Shown here: positions 48,196 through 59,400 of the stretch, piece by piece | Numbering within the stretch: position 1 is the stretch's first letter | Layout of the letters: every line of letters starts with the position of its first letter | From: Glossina fuscipes | Lineage: Eukaryota > Arthropoda > Insecta > Diptera > Glossinidae | Length of the DNA: 64,000 nucleotides | Direction: 5' to 3' | Assembly: GCF_014805625.2 (NCBI RefSeq) | Contig: NW_023998422.1 | Span: 4,088,551 to 4,152,550 of the forward strand | Notes under the pieces: generated by a model | What the model saw: only the letters and a program-made list of their open reading frames with translations | What the model was told of the DNA's origin: nothing | The model's database searches: none | Translations under genes and position numbers: made by a program

Positions 48196-48294
48196 TACTT
48201 TGAAGCGAAATCCGTCCCAAGTTTTGAATAAATTATTTTATCATTGAAAAGTCAAATGTTACTAAACAAAAAAATATTTTATTTTTAAATCCCA

Positions 48295-48560
48295 TGCAGA
48301 TGTGCACACCAACCAACAGGATTTGATAATCATTTTCTTGAATCGACCTAAGCTTGTCTGTCCGTGTGTCTGCCGTTATATTTTTGGGGTTCAACTTAAA
48401 AAAAATTTCGTATGCCCACCTGGTTTTCCCCAGAAGCGAAAACTATTCGAAATGATTCGAATCCGGCCAGTTTTTCTGTCACTCTCCGTATTAAGTCTTA
48501 ATTTGGGTTAAATAATTTGATATATGGTACGGCGAGCTATGGCGCGCTGTTTTGGAAAAC
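48295..48560 (-). repeat. MITE-like dispersed repeat, copy C14
   Basis: 'gaatcgacctaagcttgtct', 'gtccgtgtgtctgccg', 'gattcgaatccggccag' and 'cgtattaagtcttaatttgg' follow the minus-strand order. Confidence 0.6.
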
Positions 48561-48889
48561 CTTCCAAACCATCCTCATATTTTCTGTCCTTTTCTCATTC
48601 ATTACTCTTCTATTAAAACTACGTATTTTTTTTTGTATTTTGAAATGGACTGAATATACTCTGCTTAAGATAATAACCACTATTTACGTTAAACAAAAAA
48701 TGTAAAACATGAAAATCAATAAACATTTATAGGAAACAAATTCATGAACTGAATAAATCGGTTACAATAGTGCTAGAGAAGTGTAGTGGGTTTAAAGTGT
48801 CGTAGCTCTACTCTACGATTTTTTTTCATTACACGCTATAAACGCGAAGTAAAAATTGATTGTAAGGAAAGCAGAATTTTCGCTTAGAG

Positions 48890-49190
48890 GACCTTACTAT
48901 GAGACCATAGTTGAAACGTGAAACCAATCCGTGGCGAGTTGAGGTACGTTGATGTTACGTTTAGCTCGAAAAACATACATCCGTGCAGCGAACTTCATCG
49001 AAAATATCTCTTAGATCTTTAGATTGGACAAAGAAGAAGACATAAAACGAACAGACGGACAAACAAGCTTAGAATCATTTTCCGAATCGATCTGTATAAC
49101 AAAAGGACGGGTCTAACCCAAGTCTTTCTAGATGTAACCACCGCCCCAACTTAACATACCGTGTACAACAAAGGCTGTAGAGTGTAATTG
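48890..49190 (+). repeat. MITE-like dispersed repeat, copy C15
   Basis: 'cgaacagacggacaaacaag', 'cttagaatcattttccgaat', 'cgatctgtataacaaaagga', 'cccaagtctttctagatgta' and the right-end-like 'ggctgtagagtgtaattg'. Confidence 0.6.
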
Positions 49191-49877
49191 CAAGAGTAAA
49201 TGTATACTAAAGATAACCGAATTTTTCAATTAAACATTTTCGCTTAACATAACGTACACTTTGTACTTTAAGCTGTGTCCAGATCATGTTAATGCCAGCA
49301 CATAATACACAAACATCTCGTTGAGCGTAGCAATACAAAACCTTATACGTCCTTATATACGTCCTTAATGAAGCGTAAGAAATGACTGACAAATGATGAC
49401 TGGAAGTCATACTAGAATAGGGTTTTTAATGCTTTGTCAAATCATTGAATTTTAATAATTATAATTAGTGCTGATGGCCACTTCAAACTCTAATTCAATA
49501 ATGCATATATGAATTTTTTAATTCATTATAGAATTATAGAGAGAATCCAAACAAAATAAATAAGTAAAAACAAATCTACTTTCAGGCAATTAAATGCTTT
49601 TATTTATGCATAATCAAAAAAAAAAAAAAAAAAAAATTCCAATTTCAATATGTCATAAAATTTAACACAAAATATAACGGTTTATATGATCGTATAAGCC
49701 TTTGTCTGAAAAGCCAATTATATTAATTGTTTATTATCTTTATTATCAGTTGTAATATATTACATAATCAATATTTTATTATTATATTTATGCAAATTAT
49801 TTATTATATTTTTTTATTTTTTCATTTTAATTTTAAACATATTAATTAAATTTTATCTTTCTTTCATTATCTTGCAG

Positions 49878-49939
49878 AACACATCACCTCTCTGGGAGGA
49901 TTTTGTTGCGAAGACTAGTAAATTGCATGCCTGTTTAAG
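49878..49939 (+). CDS. mim: mim exon a: start of visible I-BAR domain
   Basis: 62 bases between TTGCAG and GTAAGC, reading NTSPLWEDFVAKTSKLHACL. It corresponds to the second segment of the vertebrate I-BAR domain (VWEDFINKAGKL), so at least one coding exon lies upstream. Confidence 0.88.
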
Positions 49940-52900
49940 GTAAGCTTATGTGATACATGCAAATGCACATTAATATAAACATACACAGAGATACGAAATG
50001 TATATGCAAATTGCGTGCTTAAATTCAAATACATATAGAAATAATTCCGTTTGCTTACTTACTTAGATAGACTTGCAGCATATAAAAACATATGTAATGT
50101 CATGTCATTTTTGACTAAAGACATGTTAATTAATGTGTGAATATAGACGATGATACCACCGCTCAAATTATATATGATATTTATATGTATATAACTGCAG
50201 CATAGATTGTGAATGCTTGCTTAATACCTTAATATACATATAATTATATTTATATTTCAATATAATAAAGAAAACATTTTGCAGCAAACGCTGGCATCAG
50301 TGCGTAGACGAGATTAGTTCCAATTTAAATCAGGGTCACAAGCAAATATTATTTTTAGTACTCGTGAGGCACTATAAAGACAGATTGAAAGTTTTGGGTT
50401 AATAAACGGATTAATTTGATGCAGTAATCTTCACTTTGTGTGTGCTGTTGAAGTCTTTTATACCCAAGGATTTGGGGTGTACTCACTTTGTCACAACGTT
50501 TGCAACACACAAAAGGAAACTTCAGAGTTCTCACCAGGTGTATATATAGTCTTGATAGATAAGCATCAAATTTTCAACTCGCTTTATGCTTCTCCGTCCA
50601 TTTCTTTTCTCTTTTTTAGCTTTTTTTATTAGGATAATGGTGATGGTTATAAAAGATTCGTTCACGACCGAATATAATTTTTTTACTTATGTTTATTATT
50701 ATTATAAATTTAGCCAGAGTATAAATTCTAAGACTAAAGTCTTAAAGCACTAGCATCTAAGGCTTTCGGCTTTTATTAAAAACTCTACCGCACTTGAGAT
50801 TTGAACCCACGACCATTGAGTTGCTAGTCGAGACTCTTGCCTACTCGGCCACTCAGGCGGATACTTATGTTTTATTTGCTTCAAAGCAATTGAACCGTAT
50901 CGAAAAATGGAAGTAGATGTACAAACAAATTCGTCCGCCTGAAATGAGTTGCTTGATAAAATGTACCTAACGTATTCAATTTTCCCGAAATTTTAGGTGT
51001 AGATAACTTGGGTATTGTCGTTTGGGCGATGTAAGTTTCAGACATGGGTGCCATTTATGGAACTGCAATTTTTCTATTCTTAACTCGATTAAAAGTGAAA
51101 AAATGCAGCTCAAGCTACGGAAATGACTAAATTGGCTTGGGGCGAAAAAGCAATAACCTACGAAATCGTTAGAAAGTGTTTTGCGTGGTTTGGAGCAAAG
51201 AAATTTTTATCCTCAAAACGATTAAAGTCGCATACGTTCGTTCGTCTATAGCAAAAGCAAGTAAGGAGATAATTTTCAGTTTAGGCTGCATCCCTGCCTG
51301 CACACCGCAGCCGGCATATTCTCCATACATCGTTCCTTCCAGTTACCACTTATTCACACAGATGGAGTCGTATTTAAAAGATTAGTTGTTTACAGAACTT
51401 GAAGATATGCGAAAATTTTGTTATTTGCTATATCGCTTCCAAACCCCAAGAGCCGCGAGGGCATCCATAAGCCATCCGATAAATGCCAAATAATGATGAT
51501 GATGCATATTGCGTTTATTAAGTTACTTAGCTATTATATTTCAAGTAAAGTTGAATTTGATCGAAAAACGGTACGAACGGAACGCTATTGCTTCTCAGAG
51601 ATTTGAAACCGCGAACATCGACTTGGTAATCTTGCAAAGACGTGCAATTTACAATATTTTATGATGAAAATTCATCGTTAATAGCGACATAAAAAATTAA
51701 CTATAGCAAATTTGGACAATCCAAATCCATTTTGGGTACTTCACCCCGTGTAAAGAATCTCATGAAAAATGAACATTTATATGACAATAAAGTTTCACTT
51801 TTATCACTTTTATGACGAAAATAGTTGGGAAATAATAAGGTCGTTGACAAAAAAATCTAAACTTGATAAGTGTGGACCACATTATTAATTTATTCCCTCA
51901 TAAGGACTTTTATAAAACGCTTACCTTTAGGCGAATGTAAGGATTAACTTTTTTCTGTTTTATCACGAAAACGAATGAAGAGCTGTCTTAGGCGAATCGG
52001 TATAGGGTGTTGAAACATTACTAAATCTGAGCCACATCAGTTCACGCTTTTAGTCCCGTGTATTTTTACGTGGAAACAAAGTTCAATTTTTTTCTACTTT
52101 CCCAACCAAGTGAATAAAGGATTTCATTAGGTGAAAAGGGGTAGGGTATTTAAAGTCGTCTCTTATCCGCCTATGATTTTTCACTCATTTTTACTTTTTT
52201 TATTTATTAATCCGAAGAACGTCCCTATATGAATTTACAATATGTGATGGTCAACTGTAATCGACCATATGTCCGTTGACGGCATATTAAATGTTAACCT
52301 ACTCAAATGCAATCAAGAGTCGACAAAGTCAAATTGTAAATTTGGCAAAGTTGAGAAGTAAGTAAATGTCCAAATGTAAGCCAAAATATTGTTGAGGAAC
52401 ACTGTTTGGGACATGTGCGCGTTTTCTTTATTTCTTTCCTTATTAAAAACTTCGAAAGAAGTTAATTTGTCTGCATGAACTCAGACGCAATTCACTCAGT
52501 CGCACGAGCGCGGATAAATTAATTAATGGTTCGTGAAAGATGATCAAAAGGTGATTAGGAACAACAATTTCTAAATATTAAGCTAACGATGACAGTGATT
52601 TTGAGTCATTTTTATGCATATTACTGTGTGGGTTTACGGTCTAATTCATTTTTGTTTTCTTACGTTTGCAGGGCGGCTATACAGGCTATAGCAGCGTATT
52701 TGGATGCTTTCCAAAAAATCGCAGACGCAGCCACAAATTCAAGAGGTAAGTTCAAATGATGATCACGGAGAGAGAAAGAGAGGAAATGAAGAAGAAAAGT
52801 AAAAGACAATCATTAATATAAATGAGTTTATATTCGATGTTTTTTACGCGATTCAAACAATTTTTATTTTAGATATTTTTGCAACAAATATCAACAGCAA

Positions 52901-53384
52901 CGGCAACGACAACGGCAACGGCAACAACAAACTACTCTTTTTATGCCATTGTTGCTCTTGTGATTATTTACATAAGTCATTTGCGGTCAATGATCTAATT
53001 TTTGCCGTTTCTTTTTGTTTGTGCTTTTGTATGCATGTATGTGTATGAGTGTGCGCGTGTGTGTGTGTGTTTTTGTCTAATTTCTTCAAAAAATATTTTC
53101 TGATATTTAAATAAAATTTTTGAAAATTTTTTTTTTTTTTTTTTTTTTGCTCCTTATGTTCATATAGAGATACTTGTAGTTTAAGACACGTTATTGTGTA
53201 TCGCTTGTTGTCTGCTTTTGAATGAGATATTTACAAAGTATTTAATGCAGTTTCGGTTTTTTCGTGTGTGCACTTCATTTTTATCTATGCTAGTGGGTGG
53301 GTGGGCTATAGTGAGAGGTATATTATGTAATACCCATATACAGAGTTATATATATAGATTTTTTTTTTTTTATTTATTTATTTC

Positions 53385-53423
<39 letters not shown>

Positions 53424-56400
53424 ACATATATATATATATTGCAAATTGTGGCTAACCGTGGCTACGTGTTTGTTGCAAGTGCCTTCGTTTACGGTGGTTT
53501 TGGTTTAGTATATCGGTATACAATTTTATTTACTTTACTTTACTCTGTTGTGGTTTCTATTTTATTGTTGTTTCCTTTCCTTTTTTTTTTTTTTTTTCGT
53601 CTTTCAATTCATTGTCAGAAATTGGGTTATTGTTCTGCAAGGCATTCGCAGCACACACACTTTGCACATGCTTGTTAAACGTAACATTTTCTCGAATGCT
53701 ACGTTTTATACGAGATAATGGGCAAATAAGTGCACAGCTAAGCATACATATGTATATATGTATAAAATTCATCTGAACATTTGTATATTATTTTATTACT
53801 CGAAATATTTGTGTGTGCCTGTTGCTTAACTTAAGCTCTGAAGAATTGAATGCTTGAAGAGATGTTTTAATTGCTGAATGCTAAACTAAATATCAATGTA
53901 TTTGTAACGTTTCTTATTGTCAGCAGAAAAAAAGAAAAGGGAAATAAATATTTACATATTAGCTAGCCTCCCTTTCTCTTAAGAGTCCACTTTGATTCTG
54001 AAGGATAAAAGAGGCATACATTCCATAATAACTTTTTTGAATGTAATAAAAGAAATATTTTTCGTAAACTTTTAAACATGCAAAAGGACAACTTTTGAAT
54101 AGTATCCTGTGAAGTTTTCATTTAAAAATTTAAAAAAATTTGTCATCTTAGGAAATGCCCTACCCTTGCGGTGGATAGTATATCCATCCAGGAGATGTGA
54201 TGAATAGCATATCCTTATTGTGGATAGTATATCCATATAGAGGATATGCAGTCTTGTCCATTTTTTAAATATCCTCTACAGAGCATCTTACAGGACTGGA
54301 TTCATTTAAGGTAATGTTCGATGACAAGTCTTCACATAGCGGGAAATAGCTCGACCATAACCTGATAAGTGTTCGTTTTCAACAGCATCAAGGGTTTCGG
54401 GATTGTTCTACGTAAGCCCTCCAAAAAAAAAAAAAAAAAAAAAAAAATCCAGCGTTGTGAAATCCCACGATCTTGGCGGCGAATTCATGCGTCCGGGATA
54501 TTTCAGGCACACCAGCGCCAAGACGGAGCGCGTTGTGTAGCTTGACACACTGTCCCCACCATATATCCCACCACATATCTTCAACTTTTTGACCACATAC
54601 GTGTGGCTTCTAGTACTTTTCGATTGTAATCACTATCTTTAATAGAAAGAACAAAACTTTGATAACAAATCACTCAGTAAAAAACCAAACCACAAGAAAA
54701 ATCTAAATCTTACTGTTTGGCTGCTTTGATAAGGGCTTTTAGGCTATACAGTTGGAAACGTACATGATAATGTATAAAGTGATTCTTAAAAAAAGATCCC
54801 TGAAGAGGTTACAAAAAAAAATTTTAATTTGACTTTCAGTTTTTATCCTTTAATCGCTTTTATAGATGGCCTACTGAAAATTAAAAAAAAAAAAAACGAG
54901 GTGTTACCAAGTTGTGCAAGACGTGATTTCAAACACCGAAGATATGCGTGATATAATACACCATTTGAGGATGACATACAGATCTTGCCACCATACATTT
55001 TTTAGGCGGTACCAAATTTCCTACAGAGTTATAGTTGTTTTACTGCTGGTACTTCTTTATTCGGTTCGGCAAGACTGGTTGCTGTCCACTGGGCTGACTG
55101 TTGATTTAACTCTGAAACGTAACGATGTACATATGTCTCGTTCCTTGTCACACGTCGCACGAAAGATTCGATTATTTTCATAACGCTGTTGTCAAATGTA
55201 AAGAAACAAGGCATAAATGTTCACGCGAAAAGGCGGAGGAGCTGGGTTTTGACATCTTGAAGATGTCAGTTATCTCAATCAATCTCAGCTTTCGCTCTTC
55301 CAGAATAATTTGAGAGGTTATTTATGTGTTCTGAAACGACTAGAACGTTCAGCATTATCCAAAGTCCATCGACAAATTTTTGTTTTCGACGGACAGATGC
55401 CGTAACATTTTTAAAAACCATTGTTTAATTGACGCACGAAATATTTTTTTATCGATTGTTTTGCAATTTGCACTAAAACCGCTATGACATCTAGCCTAAC
55501 TGGCAAAGTGCCGTGAAATGATCACAGGTAACGTTTGAAGACACACTTGGCAGTGTTGTCATATATTGTCGCACTGTCTGCTAACAATGCTGTTAGATCG
55601 GAGACTTATTGCATGATCTCTTAACTACTCTCTGAAGTCAATTTTTAAATCCAACCAATGCTGGTACGAATAGATAATAACAACTTTGGTTCTCAGATGA
55701 ATGCAATTCTTATTAATGCGTTATTCAATAATTGTAAGCGAAGAATATTGTCAAAACATGTCCACAAATCGTTTAAATCCTCCTAGATACACTTTTCATA
55801 TGTTTTTTTTCTCCCCTGTTTCTTGTCCTAGTTTATGGTATGATGAGAAAGAAAACAGGTCCTATGTTCGCCAGATTTTCATTGCCGCATTAAAAATAAA
55901 CGCATAGTAAAATGTCAGTTTATCATTAATGCAACAACAATCGTACAAACAACAGGATGACTTGTTATACCAGTCTTGCGGCACTTGTGTCGATCTTTTC
56001 ATATTTTTCACGCCAATTTGTCTAGTCGTTGTAATTTTTGCCTATAAATCTCTATAAATATACACGAAAACTTGTAGAATACAATTCATATACATATATA
56101 TTATATATTATATATATATATAATTATTTATTTACGTACATCTCAACTTTTATAAACGGACATATGTATATGGGACTAGGTCAGTAACTGGTTTTGTTTT
56201 GTGATACAAGTTTGTTTTCGTGCCGCCAGCATCTGCTGCATTATATTGTGCATATGCAGATACTACATTAACTGCAATGAGGATTAGTTTTTTTTCGCAA
56301 ATGCGGCTGTACGTACTTTAATGATGAACTAGAAATTTGTATACACTTTTTTATAATACTCACTGTTTTCTTGGGCTCTTTTTTCATGCGCGATAAAAAA

Positions 56401-59400
56401 AAAAAAAGAAAAAAAATTTACTTAAATGATTGGTGTGTGTTGCACTTATCTAAGTATTCTTTTTCATCATCATGTTGAAAAGAAGATTTCATTTTTTTAT
56501 TTATTTTTTTTTTTTTGCAGGAGCTTCCAAAGAGATTGGCACGGCCCTAACACGCGTTTGCCTGAGACATAAGGCGGTCGAAACACGTCTAAAAACATTT
56601 ACAGCCGCCATTATGGATTGTCTTGTGCAACCATTACAAGTATTTCTATATTTTTTCCTTTTTGTCTTTTCTTCTAACCTGTTTTTTGATTAAATTTGCA
56701 TTTTTATAGGAAAAATTAGAAGACTGGAAACGTTCGGTGGCCACCATTGATAAAGAGCATGCCAAAGAATATAAACGTTGCCGCACTGAATTGAAGAAAC
56801 GTTCCACCGATACGTTGCGCTTGCAGAAAAAAGCTCGCAAAGGCCAATCAGGCACTTTGCAATCTCTAATGGATTCGCATATGCAAGATGTTACTCTTAG
56901 AAGAGCCGAATTAGAAGAGGTGGAAAAGAAATCTTTACGTTCCGCTATGATTGAAGAACGCATGCGTTACTGTAGCTTCGTACACATGTTGCAGCCGGTA
57001 GTAAAAGAAGAATGTGAGGTTATGTCAGAATTGGGTCATTTACAAGTAAATTAAAAATATAGAAAAACAAAAGAAATGCTCTCCAACTAAATGAGAAAAC
57101 ACTTTCAGGAAGCTATGCAATCCATTGCCTTGGTTACAAAGGATCCTCACGTACTGCCAGCTGCTAGTGAGGAATTAATACATGATGCCAAAGCTTCTAT
57201 TAATTTGTATCCAGAATCTCCCGGTGGCGGCGGAAGTGGTGGTGGCGGTGGCGGAGGCCCTGGTACTCAGCCAGGTTGCTCCAACTCTTTGGGTTCACGG
57301 AAATCTTCAGTTTGCTCAATCAGCTCGATGAACAGTAGTGGGTCCAGTAATTCACCCGGACACCCACACTATCCGCGTTCTATGTCACAGGTAGTAAGCT
57401 AAACTATCGCATATGCCATCATTAACACTAGATCCACCGGATCAATCAAAGCGGTCTCTTTTAAAATTATAAAAATTTAAGTTTAATCGTATATTCACTC
57501 GTCGGGGTTCATAATAAATACACCGACCGCGTCATTGCAATTGTAAAACGAAAAATAAATAAAGAGATTTTTATATCGATTATTCTAATAGTTCTTCACT
57601 AAAGTCCACTCCTCCATTTATTGTTACTTTACACAATTGTGTTCCTTAAGTGTCCTGTCATTTCGTTCGCTTACTGCAAATGCGAAAATGCATTTCTGAC
57701 AAACGCACAAAGAGCGGGCTAGATCGGGCCAATTAGAATTTTTCCAACTAGCAGGAGCATAAGTAACTAAACTTCTTCGAATACGGCGAAGAAATTGATT
57801 ACATGTAGTCTTTAGTTTTACTAACGCGAGAATTAGTTCTTTCTGATCTTACGCAGTTCAACGAAGATTTTTCATTGGATTTCTTTGATAGATTGTATAT
57901 TTGAGCGCGACGTACTGGAGTGCTCTTAAGTTATGAGAGAAGAAATTGATAACTTTACACTTTCATATTAATGAATGAAAAAATGGAGAGCCAACAATTC
58001 CGAATAGAAGTAATTTCACGAAAACCTAACAGGCGCTTCCGCTAAAAAAGTCTATTAAAATCAAAACTCACAAAATGGAAAATTTCGTATAGATATCGTA
58101 AGAACGAGAAGAAGAAGAGAGGAACACAATATTGAAACTGTGTTCGATTTTTCAAAATATTAATCATAAATATGACAAGTAAAATAATTGTAGTGTGTCA
58201 CGGTCCTACAGCACCTCGCTGGGAACTGGTCGAAAAATTCATCCGATCCGAACCATTTTCAAGAGCGTTTATTCTTGTGTCAGGGCACGTCGGTATATCA
58301 ATATTCATCAAAATATCTCAAATATTGCGAGCTATGGTACACGAATACAAAGTGGACAGACGGACGAGACATGACATTTGGCATAATAAAAGATGGTTCT
58401 ATTTCAACCCCTTCTGAGTGTTTGCATGCATTCGCACAACTTAATATACCTTTTTACTACAAGCGGTGTAGGGTATAAAAATATTTAATTATTTCATAGT
58501 TTTCAACAATCAACTGCCAAAAAAAAAAGTTTCGGTAGTTCTAGTGTTAATTTTTGAATTAAATAGTTTTTGTTTTTGCATTCTCTTTTTTTGTTTTTTT
58601 TAATTGGTCCCTTTTTATTTTTGATTGTGTTATTAAATTTGCTTTTAGTTAATTCCACCTACAGTACGCTTGAAACCGGGTGAATCAAGTGATAGTGGTT
58701 TTTGCTCATCGCCAGCTTTAACAACACAGGTTTTTATTTAATTTTTAATTTCCTTTCAAATTTGAATTTTTTTTTTTTATAATTTTGTAATCACTAAGCG
58801 AATGGAAATATTTAAATACATATGTATAGATGTGTACATTTTTTGCAATAAAAAAAAAAAAAAAAAAATTGTAGAGATTTCTTTAAACGAAATTTTTTCT
58901 TTAGGCTTCTGCTGCCAATAATTCAGTTCACATTAATTCAACTTGGCCACCACATTCCCAAGATGCTGTTGAATTGCCGAGTAACGCTGATCGGCCTCAC
59001 ACCATATCTTCAGCTTATGAGAAAGGTCATCAACGGCCTCCTTTGACTGTTTACACATTTCAAAATCCCGAAACTATAAATGAAAGTTCCGGTTCAGTTA
59101 ATAATGCAAGTAACACTTCCGGTCCGAATACACCGTCAACCCAAAAGTCACCTGCTGGTGCGCTAAGTCGTCCGCCGTTACCAGTGGTGAGTTTACTTCC
59201 AAATATGTTTGGTTTTTCTATTTTTCTATTTTTACATCTTCTAATATTTGTCTTTGTATTAATGTTAAAAGAAACCCGAACGAGTGGTAAGTTTAGATAG
59301 AGAGAGACCCTTTCCTTCTCCGTTTTCAATTCTCTTCCGAAAACTCATTCAAATCATAAATCATCAAAACCGACTTCCAATTTTCATATTTATTGTAAAA

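Larger units (their letters stand above)
28560..49877. other. exon-poor interval, possibly mim 5' intron
   Basis: No coding exon recognised. Because the first mim exon seen begins in mid-protein at 49878, part or all of this DNA may be transcribed as mim intron. It holds the assembly gap, long homopolymers, MITE-like and SINE-like copies and a mariner relic (40640-40917). Open frames at 30270-30773 and 35397-35834 on the minus strand have no recognisable domain. Confidence 0.45.

Noticed and set aside
48026..48247. Lys-only frame.
   Set aside because: Produced by an A-rich low-complexity block.
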